From NCBI GenBank assembly GCA_017616655.1, contig JAFZXU010000052.1:1-33263 (forward strand): a stretch of DNA of 33,263 nt. Reading direction: 5' to 3'. Made by a program: the position numbers and the translations under genes. The notes under the pieces were generated by a model. That model was not told where the DNA came from. It did no database searches and worked only from the letters and a program-made list of their open reading frames with translations. This DNA comes from Bacteroidales bacterium. Lineage in GTDB: Bacteria > Bacteroidota > Bacteroidia > Bacteroidales > UBA932. Below, piece by piece: positions 21,778-30,779 of the stretch (its first letter is position 1; every line of letters begins with the position of its first letter).

Positions 21778-23166
21778 TTATTTCCTGTTTTTCAAATATT
21801 CATCTATTGCGGCTGCAGCCTTGCGGCCCGCTCCCATTGCGAGGATCACGGTTGCAGCACCGGTGACCGCATCGCCTCCGGCAAAGACGCCGGGACGGCT
21901 GGTAGCGCCCTCCGGGGTGGCCACCAGGCAGCCTCTGCGGTCGGTCTCAAGCCCCTTTGTAGTGGAGGAAATAAGCGGGTTCGGAGAGGTTCCGAGGGCC
22001 ATTATCACCAGGTCGGACTCGATGTCGAACTCAGAGCCGGGCACCGGAACGGGACTGCGGCGGCCGCTCGCATCCGGGTCACCGAGGGTCATACGCAGGC
22101 AGCGAAGGGCCCTCACATTACCCTTCTCGTCGCCGAGCACCTCGACAGGGTTGGTGAGCATGCAGAAGTGGATTCCCTCCTGGAGGGCGTGGTGCACCTC
22201 CTCTGCGCGGGCGGGAAGCTCCTTTTCGGTGCGGCGATAGACAATAGTCACCTCCGAACCGAGCCTCAGCGCGGTGCGGGCCGCATCCATAGCCACGTTG
22301 CCGCCACCCACAACGGCCACCTTGCGGCCTATGCGGATCGGGGTGTCGCTGTCGGGCGAATAAGCCTGCATCAGGTTGCTTCTGGTAAGGTATTCATTGG
22401 CCGAGAAAACGCCGTTCAGGTTCTCTCCGGGGATGCCCATAAACTTGGGAAGGCCCGCTCCGGAGCCCACGAAAACGGCCTCGAACCCTTCGCGGTCGAA
22501 TAAATCGTCGATAGTCAGGGTCCTGCCTATCACCACGTTGGTCTCGATCTTCACGCCGAGTGCCCGAACATTGTCAATCTCGGGCTCCACTACTCGTTCC
22601 TTGGGGAGACGGAACTCCGGAATGCCGTACTGCAGCACTCCGCCCGCCTTGTGAAGCATCTCGAATACGGTCACTTCATAACCGAGCCTTGCCAGGTCGC
22701 TGGCACATGCCAGGCCGGAAGGGCCGCTGCCCACAACTGCCACTTTCCTGCCGTTACGGGAGGGAACGGCTGCGGTCGAAACGCCGTTTTCACGGCCCCA
22801 GTCGGCCACGAAGCGCTCCAGGCGGCCGATAGAAACGGCCTCGCCCTTGACACCGAGAATGCATCCGCTCTCGCACTGGGTCTCCTGCGGGCAGACGCGT
22901 CCGCAGATTGCGGGCAGGGAGCTGTCCTCCGCTATGGTTGCGGCAGCGGCTGCGAATTCGCCCTCCTTGACCTGCTTTATGAAAAGGGGGATCTTTATGC
23001 TGACCGGGCAGTGCTCCACACAGCCGGGTTTCTTGCAATTAAGGCAGCGGGAGGCCTCGGCGCGGGCTTCGAATTCGTCGTAGCCATAGCATACCTCATC
23101 GAAATTGCGTGCCCTGACTTCGGGTTCCTGCTCCCGGACGGGTATCTTTTTCATTCTGTCCATCAT
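21778..23166 (-). CDS. gltA: Glutamate synthase small subunit-like flavoprotein (NfnB/SudA type)
   Basis: A 462-residue protein. The N-terminal part binds two [4Fe-4S] clusters with Cys41, 44, 49 and 53, and Cys88, 92, 98 and 102 (CLNCKKPGC, CGRVCPQETQCESGC). An FAD site follows (VVGSGPSGLA, GxGxxG at 146-151) and then an NAD(P)H site (VAVVGGGNVAMDAARTALRL). It is often annotated as NADPH-dependent glutamate synthase small subunit. With the FAD/NAD-binding subunit just upstream it matches the NfnAB or sulfide dehydrogenase (SudAB) pair, which exchanges electrons between NADH, NADPH and ferredoxin. No large GltB subunit is nearby. The start at 23166 is chosen because it gives the ATGA overlap with the partner gene. 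Confidence 0.9.
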   Translation of the reverse strand: MMDRMKKIPVREQEPEVRARNFDEVCYGYDEFEARAEASRCLNCKKPGCVEHCPVSIKIPLFIKQVKEGEFAAAAATIAEDSSLPAICGRVCPQETQCESGCILGVKGEAVSIGRLERFVADWGRENGVSTAAVPSRNGRKVAVVGSGPSGLACASDLARLGYEVTVFEMLHKAGGVLQYGIPEFRLPKERVVEPEIDNVRALGVKIETNVVIGRTLTIDDLFDREGFEAVFVGSGAGLPKFMGIPGENLNGVFSANEYLTRSNLMQAYSPDSDTPIRIGRKVAVVGGGNVAMDAARTALRLGSEVTIVYRRTEKELPARAEEVHHALQEGIHFCMLTNPVEVLGDEKGNVRALRCLRMTLGDPDASGRRSPVPVPGSEFDIESDLVIMALGTSPNPLISSTTKGLETDRRGCLVATPEGATSRPGVFAGGDAVTGAATVILAMGAGRKAAAAIDEYLKNRK

Positions 23167-24017
23167 GCGTCCCTCCCTATCCTGCATTTATGATCGGCTT
23201 CGATTTCGAGGTCGCGATAGAGCGTCTGGCGACGCATAGCCTCGTCGAAATCCACCTCATAGCCGTCGAATTCCGGCCCGTCCACGCAGGCGAATCGGGT
23301 CTTGCCGCCTACGCTTACGCGGCAGGCGCCGCACATACCGGTACCGTCCACCATCAGCGTATTCAGGCTCACGGTCAGTGGAATGGCTGAAGGCTTGAGG
23401 GTCAGGGCGGCGAATTTCATCATTATCATCGGACCGATGGCAACCGCCCGGGTATATTCGTGCCCTTCTGCCAGAAGGCGGGTCACCACTCCGGTAACCA
23501 GCCCCTTCTCCCCCAGAGAACCGTCGTCGGTGCAGAGGTAGAGGTTGTCGCAGACGGAGGCCATCTCATCGGCGAAGATGAGAAGGTCGGCACACTTGGC
23601 GCCGATAATCACATCTACCGGCACCCCCTTGGAGTGGAGATATTTGACTTGCGGATAGACCGGCGCGGCGCCGAGTCCGCCTGCAATGAAGAGAAATCGT
23701 TCTCCGGCAAGGCGCGCTTCGTCCCATTCCGTGAATTCAGAGGGAAGGCCGAGCGGACCTACGCAGTCGGTAAAGCACTCCCCCTCCTCCATCGCATTGA
23801 TGATGCGGGTGGAGGCGCCCACGGCCTGGGTACATATTGTCACAGTCCCCTTTTCGCGGTCGAAATCACATATGGTGAGAGGAATCCTTTCACCCCGTTC
23901 ACGCGCGCGCACAATGAGGAACTGGCCGCACTTTGCAGCAGCAGCCAGCCTCGGAGCCTCAACCTCCATCAGCGTCACCGAAGGGTTGAGTACCTTTTTG
24001 GAAACTATCTTGTACAT
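23163..24017 (-). CDS. FAD/NAD-binding ferredoxin reductase subunit (NfnA/SudB type)
   Basis: A 284-residue protein of the ferredoxin-NADP reductase superfamily. It has an FAD-binding barrel (residues 1-100, with IPLTICDFDREKGTVTIC), a nucleotide-binding domain (FLFIAGGLGAAPVYPQVKYL), and a C-terminal [2Fe-2S] region with Cys229, Cys232 and Cys244 (GMCGACRVSVGGKTRFACVD). This matches the small subunit of NfnAB or sulfide dehydrogenase and the related PyrK electron-transfer subunits. Paired with the overlapping gltA-like gene, it likely forms an electron-bifurcating or transhydrogenase complex in the cytoplasm. It follows the metal-binding protein gene by 9 bases. Confidence 0.9.
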   Translation of the reverse strand: MYKIVSKKVLNPSVTLMEVEAPRLAAAAKCGQFLIVRARERGERIPLTICDFDREKGTVTICTQAVGASTRIINAMEEGECFTDCVGPLGLPSEFTEWDEARLAGERFLFIAGGLGAAPVYPQVKYLHSKGVPVDVIIGAKCADLLIFADEMASVCDNLYLCTDDGSLGEKGLVTGVVTRLLAEGHEYTRAVAIGPMIMMKFAALTLKPSAIPLTVSLNTLMVDGTGMCGACRVSVGGKTRFACVDGPEFDGYEVDFDEAMRRQTLYRDLEIEADHKCRIGRDA

Positions 24018-24026
24018 CAGTTCCCG

Positions 24027-24350
24027 CTATTTGGCGGGAGCCGCCTCAGGTGTCACCACTTCGGCCTCGTAACCCATCTTGTTGATTGCCTTTGCCAGCT
24101 TTTCGGTATCGGTCTTGCGGGTATCGTACTTCACCCAGACGGTCTTGTCCTCGAGGGTCACTTTCATATCTTTGACGCCCGCCACGAAGGGCAGCTGGGC
24201 CTCCACCTTCTTGACGCAGTTCTTGCAGTCGATGGTGGTTACGAAGGTTACCTCTGCGGTATTCTTGTCATTCTTTTTCTCAGCATACGCATTGAAGGAG
24301 AAAAGCGCCACGAAAAGGGCGACGAGCGAAAGTGCCAGAAACTTTTTCAT
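24027..24350 (-). CDS. Periplasmic heavy-metal-associated (HMA) domain protein
   Basis: A 107-residue protein with a signal peptide (about 1-23, ending NAYA). The mature part is one ferredoxin-like HMA domain with the metal-binding CxxC at Cys42 and Cys45 (TIDCKNCVKKVEAQLPFV) and the later VKYDTRKTDTEKLAKAINKM. Such proteins bind copper or similar soft metals, here probably in the periplasm. It lies 56 bases downstream of a TonB-dependent receptor gene and has its own promoter. The tail is Ala/Pro-rich. The link to the Nfn-like genes behind it is positional only. Confidence 0.9.
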   Translation of the reverse strand: MKKFLALSLVALFVALFSFNAYAEKKNDKNTAEVTFVTTIDCKNCVKKVEAQLPFVAGVKDMKVTLEDKTVWVKYDTRKTDTEKLAKAINKMGYEAEVVTPEAAPAK

Positions 24351-24372
24351 CTTGATATTTGTAATAGTTACG

Positions 24373-24404
24373 CGAAAATACTAAAAAGCAATTCTGATAC
24401 CAAA
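24373..24404 (-). promoter_or_regulatory. Promoter of the HMA protein gene
   Basis: On the minus strand: TTTG (24404-24401), a 20-base spacer, then TATTTTCG (24380-24373), one mismatch to TAnnTTTG. It lies 22 bases before the ATG, so the HMA gene need not depend on the receptor promoter. Confidence 0.65.
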
Positions 24405-24406
24405 TC

Positions 24407-26656
24407 TTATTTCCATAATGTATATCTGAGGCCGGCGTAGAATTTCGTTCCCATCAGGGGACCCCAGACACAGCTGGCGTTGAAGGCGGGGCTGTAGGGA
24501 TTGGCGGCGGAAAGTATGGCCTCCATCTGGTGGAAACCGGTCAGGTTCTCGCCGCCGGCATAGATGTCGATGCCGCGGAACTTGCGGGTAATCTGCGCAT
24601 AGAGCATCGGATAGACGGGCGAGTAGTCCATCTCCATGAAGTAGGGAAGTTTCATCGGGCCGTTTATCTGCGCCGTGAAGTCGAAGATCCACTTGCTCAT
24701 CGGAGTGCTGTACTGGAGGTTCAGGACCCCCTTGTATCGGCTCGTCATCGGCCTCTCCACAAGTCCCTGGCCGCGCAGGGTCACGCGTGCGTCGGTGTAG
24801 CGGAAGGTGGCTGTGACGGTGAAGCGCTCGAAAGGCTCGGTATTGAAATCGGCCTGGTAGGTATTGGTAAAGGAGCGGCCGTCGGCAGAGAGGTTGTAGA
24901 TATCCACGAATCCCGCCTCCGCCTCCTGGTCGACTATGACCTGACGGGCGAAACTGTTGTGGAAATAGTCGAAGCTGAGATAAGTGTTTTCCTCATCATA
25001 ACCGAATGGCAGATAGAAGGTTATATTGCCTCCCCAGGTCCATGCATCCTCCATCGTGTCGAGGCCTTCGTCTATCTTGATTATACGGCCGGTGGAGAAC
25101 ATTCCCAGATTGTCGGTGAAGATATTGGAGCAGCGGAAGCCGCGGCCGCCCAGAAGGCGGAAGATGATCTCGTCGGTGAAGGAGTACTTCAGGTTGGCGC
25201 GGGGAGCCAGCATCCAGCCGTGGAGCCAGTTGTGCTCAAGGTTGAGACCGGCCACCGCGGTAATCTTCTCGTCCAGGGTATATGTGTATTCGCCGAAGGC
25301 TGCCAGGGAGTTCTCGATATAGCTCATATCGGTCGAAGGAGACCATAGCTGGGGATTCATCTGGGCCACACGGTTGTCGGTGAAGATCTGGCTGAAGTTG
25401 TCACGCTTTGCGGTGATGCCGAACTCCACCTTGTGGAAGTCGTTTATCTGGTTCTGGTAGAGGAGATTGAGAAACCAGGAGTTCTGACTGCCCTTGAAAT
25501 CCTTCATTCCGAAGTAGGAATCCATCTCGTGGTGGTTGAAGTCGAGCACTGCCGCGATGCTTCCCGTCTGCTCCTCATTGATGGGAACGCCTATTTTCAG
25601 ATAACCGTTTATGCCGCGGTTCAGGATGTCCGAGCCCCAGATACGGTTGGCAATATTGTATTCGTTATCCTTGTGCGAGCCCATCTGGCCGCCAAGACGG
25701 TTTTCGTTGATAAATCGGGCTCCGAAGCGGATCTGCAGGCCACTTGCCTGGTGATAGTAGAGCCAGCGGTTGGCCACGTTTATCTGGAGGTTCTCAGGCT
25801 CGTCGCGGAAACCGTCGCCGTTATGGTCCATCGACATAGCTGTACTGCCCACATGGGTCAGCAGGATTGTGCTCCATGCGGGGCTGAACTGCAGGGCGGA
25901 GACCACGTTGGCCTCCAGCATCGCGTCGCTGCTGCCGTAGAGCTGCACGAAGAGCGGAGTCTCGTCGGTAGGCTTGCGGTGCTCCATATTTATCTGGCCC
26001 GTAATGGCCTCCAGGCCGTTAATGACCGAAGAAGGGCCCTTTGCGATCTGGATGCTCTCCAGCCACTGACCGGGCACGTAGGAGAGGCCGAAGGGGCTTG
26101 CGAGTCCGCGCATCACGGGGCGGTTCTCATCCAGCATCTGGGTATAGGTGCCTGAAAGGCCCAGCAGCTTGATCTGGCGCGCTCCCGTCACGGCATCGGA
26201 GTAGCCCACGGTGACGCTGGCGGAGTTCTCGAAACTCTCCGCAAGGGCGCAGCAGGCCATCTTGCAGAGTCCGGCGGCGGAAATAACTTCGGTCTTGACC
26301 GGCTTGAGTTTGGAGATTCCCGCCTGGCGAGCGGTAATCACCGACTGCTCAACCTCATTCTCGCCCGAAAGATAGAAATCGGCCGAGGCTATCTCGGGAG
26401 TCACCACCACGGTATCCCTGGTATAGCCGACATAAGTCGCCACTAGGGTGGCCCTGGCGCCATAATTCGAAATCGTGAAGGAGCCTTCGGCGTCGGTGTC
26501 GAGAAGTTTCGACTTCTCGAGGAAATAGACCTGTGCGTAGGGCAGCGGCTCCGTTCCGCCTCCGGGCCTGCGGTAATAGACCTTGCCAGTGAAGGTCTGC
26601 CCGTGAAGTTGGAAGACTGAAAGAAGGATAAACAGTGATATGGCGAGTCGTTTCAT
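24407..26656 (-). CDS. TonB-dependent receptor, probably for a metal or metal complex
   Basis: A 749-residue outer-membrane receptor. A signal peptide (about 1-19) is followed by a carboxypeptidase regulatory-like domain (about 22-85, FTGKVYYRRPGGG to YVGYTRDTVVV), the plug (about 100-235, with GARQIKLLGLSGTYTQML and IQIAKGPSSVINGLEAITG), and the 22-strand barrel ending YAGLRYTLWK. The plug has an unusual cysteine group, Cys131, Cys135 and Cys136 (LCKMACCALAESFENSASV), which I recall as a feature of a Bacteroidetes receptor group. With the HMA protein behind it, a role in copper or other metal uptake or sensing is likely but inferred. No SusD-like partner is present, which argues against glycan uptake. 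Confidence 0.9.
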   Translation of the reverse strand: MKRLAISLFILLSVFQLHGQTFTGKVYYRRPGGGTEPLPYAQVYFLEKSKLLDTDAEGSFTISNYGARATLVATYVGYTRDTVVVTPEIASADFYLSGENEVEQSVITARQAGISKLKPVKTEVISAAGLCKMACCALAESFENSASVTVGYSDAVTGARQIKLLGLSGTYTQMLDENRPVMRGLASPFGLSYVPGQWLESIQIAKGPSSVINGLEAITGQINMEHRKPTDETPLFVQLYGSSDAMLEANVVSALQFSPAWSTILLTHVGSTAMSMDHNGDGFRDEPENLQINVANRWLYYHQASGLQIRFGARFINENRLGGQMGSHKDNEYNIANRIWGSDILNRGINGYLKIGVPINEEQTGSIAAVLDFNHHEMDSYFGMKDFKGSQNSWFLNLLYQNQINDFHKVEFGITAKRDNFSQIFTDNRVAQMNPQLWSPSTDMSYIENSLAAFGEYTYTLDEKITAVAGLNLEHNWLHGWMLAPRANLKYSFTDEIIFRLLGGRGFRCSNIFTDNLGMFSTGRIIKIDEGLDTMEDAWTWGGNITFYLPFGYDEENTYLSFDYFHNSFARQVIVDQEAEAGFVDIYNLSADGRSFTNTYQADFNTEPFERFTVTATFRYTDARVTLRGQGLVERPMTSRYKGVLNLQYSTPMSKWIFDFTAQINGPMKLPYFMEMDYSPVYPMLYAQITRKFRGIDIYAGGENLTGFHQMEAILSAANPYSPAFNASCVWGPLMGTKFYAGLRYTLWK

Positions 26657-26676
26657 TACTAAAGTGTTATTGGAGG

Positions 26677-26707
26677 CGAAATTAGAGAGAAATGGCTATA
26701 TTTGCAA
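26677..26707 (-). promoter_or_regulatory. Promoter of the TonB-dependent receptor
   Basis: On the minus strand: TTG (26707-26705), a 20-base spacer, then TAATTTCG (26684-26677), one mismatch to TAnnTTTG. The opposing -7 box of sppA lies inside the spacer. Confidence 0.65.
26697..26704 (+). promoter_or_regulatory. -7 promoter box of sppA
   Basis: TATATTTG is a perfect match. The only TTG upstream (26670-26672) is 24 bases away, longer than usual. The box overlaps the receptor promoter on the other strand. Confidence 0.6.
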
Positions 26708-26756
26708 CCTGACGGCTCCGCGCGGAGCCCAAAATCATCATTTATTATTACTGATT

Positions 26757-28508
26757 ATGAAAACATTCTGGAAAATAGTATTCGGTTCCACGCTGGGTTG
26801 CATACTGGCTTCAGTGGTGGGTTTCCTCCTCTTCTTCTCGCTCATCGGCGCCATCGCAGGAATGGCGGGTGCAGGCAAGAACGCACCCCTTCCCTCCGGT
26901 GAGAAGGTTCTAAGGCTGGACTTCTCCAAGCCTGTCACCGAGCAGGGGACCGAAGGATTCACGATGGTCGGGATGAATCCCGCTTTCGGCAGTTCAATCT
27001 CCCTGTATTCCATGGTAAAGGCCATCGAGGCTGCCGCCGAAGACCCTCAGGTCAAGTTCATCTACATGAACACCGACAACTGCGCTGAAATGAGCCTCGC
27101 CTCTTTGGAGGAGATCCGCACCGCACTTGCCAGGTTCCGCGATTCCGGCAAGGCGGTAATCTCGTACTGCAATACACTCACCAACCAGAGCTACTATATG
27201 GCATCCGTAGCCGACAAGGTGATGTTCAACGGCTATGGAGACGCGATGATGTTCGGAATGAGTTCCGGCATCATCTTCTTCAAGGACGCCCTCGACAAAC
27301 TCGGAATCGATATGCAGCTCATACGCCACGGCAAGTACAAGGCTGCAGGTGAGCAGTTTACCAAGAACGAGCTCACCCCTGAGAACCGCGAGCAGAACCA
27401 GGTCCTGATCGACGGCATCTGGAACGCGATAGTTTCGGATATCGCCGCTTCGAGGGACTTCACCGCCGAAGAATTCAACTCCTGGCTCGACAACCTCGAC
27501 CTCACCAACGCTTCCGTCCTTCTGGAGAAGGGCATCGTCGATGAACTCTGCTACCGCACCGACCTCGAAGATTACCTCTGCGGCATCTGCGACGCCAAGA
27601 AAATCGAGAATATCAACTTCGTGGATGTGGCAGAATATGCCAAGGCAAAGGTGAAGCAGCCCCTCAGGGCCAAGGACAAGATCGCCGTTGTGTATGCAGA
27701 CGGTGAAATCGTAGTTGAAAACTCTCCTTATGCTCAGGGAGGAATCGCCGGCGCCGAATATGCCGCCATGCTCTCCGAAATCAGGAGGGATTCCACCATC
27801 AAGGCGGTCGTCCTCAGGGTCAACTCCCCCGGCGGAAGCGCGCAGGGTGCGGAGATGATCAACCACGAACTTGGCCTGCTGAAGGCGGTCAAACCCGTCA
27901 TTGCGAGCTACGGCGACTATGCGGCATCCGGCGGATACTGGATTTCTGCCCGCGCAGACAGGGTTTTCGTGGACAATACCACCATTACCGGCTCCATCGG
28001 AGTCTTCTCGATGATTCCCGCATTCGGCAACGCCCTCAAAAAGAAGATCGGAGTTAATATAGCTCCCGTCAACTCCAACAGGCACAGTGACGCGCTGTCG
28101 ATGATGCGCCCCCTGGACGACGATGAAATCAAGTTTATGGAAGCGAATGTCGAAAAGGTCTATAGCGACTTCACCTCCCTTGTTGCAGAAGGCCGCAATA
28201 TGACCGTCGAGCAGGTGGACGAAATCGGCCAGGGCCGTGTATGGACCGGAAGTGACGCCCTCAAGAACGGCCTCGCAGACGAGCGCGGCGGTCTTTTCGA
28301 CGCCATCCGCTATGCAGAAAGCCTGGTTTCCGACGGCAAGGATTTCAAGATTGTAGAGTATCCCGTGACCGAAACCACTTACGAGAAGCTGATGAAGAGT
28401 CTCTCAGGAGTTTCGGCTCTCTCACCTGTCGAGGCAGCATACTCCAAGATCAGGGAGGATTCCTACGTCACCCTCGCACGCCTTCCCTGGATCTACGAAT
28501 TCAGATAA
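26757..28508 (+). CDS. sppA: Signal peptide peptidase SppA, long (67K) form
   Basis: A 583-residue protein with an N-terminal membrane anchor (about residues 5-40) and two tandem S49 domains. The lysine of the dyad is expected at Lys195 in the first domain ([12 protein letters not shown]) and the serine at Ser391 in the second ([14 protein letters not shown]), as in E. coli Spp[17 protein letters not shown] and [10 protein letters not shown] are further family motifs. The enzyme degrades cleaved signal peptides in the membrane on the periplasmic side. The start at 26757 ([14 protein letters not shown]) is chosen because an open frame from 26640 would read through the promoter. The 3' end overlaps tilS by 8 bases, convergent. 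Confidence 0.94.
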   Translation: MKTFWKIVFGSTLGCILASVVGFLLFFSLIGAIAGMAGAGKNAPLPSGEKVLRLDFSKPVTEQGTEGFTMVGMNPAFGSSISLYSMVKAIEAAAEDPQVKFIYMNTDNCAEMSLASLEEIRTALARFRDSGKAVISYCNTLTNQSYYMASVADKVMFNGYGDAMMFGMSSGIIFFKDALDKLGIDMQLIRHGKYKAAGEQFTKNELTPENREQNQVLIDGIWNAIVSDIAASRDFTAEEFNSWLDNLDLTNASVLLEKGIVDELCYRTDLEDYLCGICDAKKIENINFVDVAEYAKAKVKQPLRAKDKIAVVYADGEIVVENSPYAQGGIAGAEYAAMLSEIRRDSTIKAVVLRVNSPGGSAQGAEMINHELGLLKAVKPVIASYGDYAASGGYWISARADRVFVDNTTITGSIGVFSMIPAFGNALKKKIGVNIAPVNSNRHSDALSMMRPLDDDEIKFMEANVEKVYSDFTSLVAEGRNMTVEQVDEIGQGRVWTGSDALKNGLADERGGLFDAIRYAESLVSDGKDFKIVEYPVTETTYEKLMKSLSGVSALSPVEAAYSKIREDSYVTLARLPWIYEFR

Positions 28509-29823
28509 TCGAGATTACAGCAATGCGTTCCGTCGCCTCCGTGACCTTGAAACGGTCATCGAGGCGGCGGCCTGCTATACAGACGATCTGCTCACTTCCG
28601 TCAATGCAGGTGGTGACTATTACTTCGCGGCGTTTCTGCTCCAGGTCGAGGCCCAGGTCGTTGAAGAAATCACTAAGCTTCTTGAAGCCTTTCATGCCAA
28701 AGGGACGGAAGCGGTCACCCACCATCCAGCGACGGAAGCCAAGAGGGAAGGAAAGCTTGTCGGCGTCTGCATAGAGAGTGCCCGGCGGGGCCTTGCGTGG
28801 GTCGAATCCGGACGGACGGAGCATCACGCTTACCTTAACCGGGAATGTGATATCATCATTCTCCGACACACTGTCGGTATAAAGCCTGAGGCATCCCGGA
28901 GCCGTCACAAGGGTATGGTCGCGGGCGGCGAACTTCCTGCCCGGCTGCGATTCGAGGGCAGAAACTACCGATTCTATCTGAGCCTCATTGAAGCCATACT
29001 CTTCCAGAAGGCTGTAAAGCCGCAGCGAGCGGTGCGGGTCGCGGGCAAGAGCGGCAGAGTTTATCTCCAGCTCCGCATCGGAAGCATCTTCGCGGCAGAC
29101 GAAGCTACTCTCTTCTTCTGAGAGTTTTTCCTTCATAAAGGCCTCGGCCAGAGCAAAGTGAGCCGCAGATGCCGCCACATTCCGCAGAAAAGAGGGATTA
29201 ATCTTCTCGAACTGCGGAAAGACCTCGTTGCGGATGCGGTTGCGGGCGAACTCCGATTCGAGGTTGGTGGAGTCGGTGCGGAAGGGAATGCCGTGCTCCG
29301 AAGCATACTGCAGAATCCCCTCACGGGTGAACTCCAGCATCGGGCGTATTACACTGCCGTTGCGCTTCCTGATTCCCGTCACTCCACGAAGGCCTGTGCC
29401 GCGAAGCAGGTTCAGGAAAACAGTCTCGACGCTGTCGTTCATATTGTGGGCGACAGCCACGCATCCCAGTATTTCGCTCTCCAGCAACTCTTCAAACCAG
29501 GAATAACGCAATTCGCGGGCCGCCATCTCGACGGAAATGCCCTTATCCGAAGCATATGCGCGAGTTTCGACCCTCTTTACGAAGAAGGGAATCCCACGGG
29601 ATTCGCACCAGCTGCGTACCATCGCCTCGTCCCCGTCGCTCTCCTCCCCCCGCAGGGAAAAGTTCATATGGGCGACGGCAATGCGCCCTGCGACAGGGCT
29701 CGAAGCTGCCAGCGAAAGCATCACCATCGAATCGACACCGCCGCTTACGGCAAGCAGAATGCCGGAGAGCCTCTCCTGTGAGGAGGAGAGGCTCTCAAGC
29801 GCGGTATCGAAACGGTTCTGCAT
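28501..29823 (-). CDS. tilS: tRNA(Ile)-lysidine synthase
   Basis: A 440-residue enzyme that converts cytidine 34 of the CAU-anticodon isoleucine tRNA to lysidine, so that it reads AUA. The PP-loop ATPase motif SGGVDSM is at residues 27-33. Also seen are VAHMNFSLRGEESDGDEAMV, AHNMNDSVETVFLNLLRGTG, and the C-terminal substrate-binding domain (RWMVGDRFRPFGMKGFKKLS). Length is usual for the long form. ATG shares one base with the TAA of the DUF3078 gene (TAATG), implying coupled translation, and proS lies before that. Confidence 0.95.
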   Translation of the reverse strand: MQNRFDTALESLSSSQERLSGILLAVSGGVDSMVMLSLAASSPVAGRIAVAHMNFSLRGEESDGDEAMVRSWCESRGIPFFVKRVETRAYASDKGISVEMAARELRYSWFEELLESEILGCVAVAHNMNDSVETVFLNLLRGTGLRGVTGIRKRNGSVIRPMLEFTREGILQYASEHGIPFRTDSTNLESEFARNRIRNEVFPQFEKINPSFLRNVAASAAHFALAEAFMKEKLSEEESSFVCREDASDAELEINSAALARDPHRSLRLYSLLEEYGFNEAQIESVVSALESQPGRKFAARDHTLVTAPGCLRLYTDSVSENDDITFPVKVSVMLRPSGFDPRKAPPGTLYADADKLSFPLGFRRWMVGDRFRPFGMKGFKKLSDFFNDLGLDLEQKRREVIVTTCIDGSEQIVCIAGRRLDDRFKVTEATERIAVISII

Positions 29824-30764
29824 TACCTCTTCTTGGGTTTGGCCTGCCCGAAGGTATATGAGAATCCTACGCTGAAGAGCTCCTTGAACTGGACTCCCGC
29901 GACAGGTATCTCCTTGCCCGTATCAGGGTCGAGAATCGGCTGGCGGGTACGCCTGTCGCGCTTCACGGCGCACAGTATGCGGCTGTCGTAGATAAGGCTG
30001 GTACGGAGGCTCACCGAGAAAAACTTGCTGATCTTGGCGTCGGCGTTCACATCCCAGTTGACCTTGATGTCCCAGGGCTTGTCCAGATAGTCGGAGAAGA
30101 GGGTCAGGTGCGAGCCCACTGTGAAGTCCTTCACGGCCAGTTTGGCATCGAATTTCAACTGGGCACCGAGCTCGAAACGGGAGAAGTGGTCGAGTTCCTC
30201 ATCCTTGAAGCCGTAGGTCTTGCGCAGCTCGGGAATCTTGACCATCACCACCTTGCCCGTGAGGGGGGCGAAGTTGATGGCGATGTTCTTCGCCGGCTGG
30301 TAGTCGATACCGAAACCGAGTGACGCATTAGCGGGAGCGAAGAAGTCCGAAGTCAGTTTATCCTTGGTATAGCCCTCGGCAAACTGCGTGCGAAGGTTGA
30401 AAACCGACGAGAAGTAGAGCTTCTCGGTAGCCTTGTAGCCCCACTTGCTGTCGAAGATGATACGGTCGTCGCTCTTCTTGAATCCGGTATCGTCGAACGA
30501 TTCGATGAAGCCGTATCCAAGCTGGAGTTCATTGAACCAGATTATCTTGTTCTTCGAGTAGTCTGCATACGTATCGATGAAGGCGTTGAGGGCGATGGAA
30601 CCGGAACCGCCGGCGGCCCAGTTGGTGAGGGAGAGCTGGGAGAAACCGACCTGGGTGATTATACCCTTGGTCCAGTTGGAAGGAGCCTCCTCAGCTGCCG
30701 GAGCCTGTGCGAAAACCGAAACCGAGCACAGGATCGCTGCCAATACAGTTAATAACCTCTTCAT
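29823..30764 (-). CDS. DUF3078 outer-membrane protein
   Basis: A 313-residue protein with a signal peptide (about 1-19, ending VFAQ). The mature part begins with the family segment GFSQLSLTNWAAGGSGSIAL and continues with porin-like strands (IIWFNELQLGYGFI, KLYFSSVFNLRTQFAEGY, FSRFELGAQLKFDAKLA), as in DUF3078 beta-barrels of Bacteroidetes, whose function is unknown. It ends in a short basic tail (GQAKPKKR) rather than an aromatic residue, a small oddity for a barrel. It is 15 bases behind proS and overlaps tilS by one base. Confidence 0.88.
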   Translation of the reverse strand: MKRLLTVLAAILCSVSVFAQAPAAEEAPSNWTKGIITQVGFSQLSLTNWAAGGSGSIALNAFIDTYADYSKNKIIWFNELQLGYGFIESFDDTGFKKSDDRIIFDSKWGYKATEKLYFSSVFNLRTQFAEGYTKDKLTSDFFAPANASLGFGIDYQPAKNIAINFAPLTGKVVMVKIPELRKTYGFKDEELDHFSRFELGAQLKFDAKLAVKDFTVGSHLTLFSDYLDKPWDIKVNWDVNADAKISKFFSVSLRTSLIYDSRILCAVKRDRRTRQPILDPDTGKEIPVAGVQFKELFSVGFSYTFGQAKPKKR

Positions 30765-30779
30765 ATCGTTTACCTTATA

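Noticed and set aside
24407-26656. TonB-dependent receptor considered as a SusC of a polysaccharide utilisation locus
   Set aside because: No SusD, glycoside hydrolase or sugar regulator lies nearby; the neighbour is a metal-binding protein.
26994-28085. Minus-strand 363-residue frame opposite sppA
   Set aside because: Antisense shadow; sppA carries both catalytic regions and a promoter.
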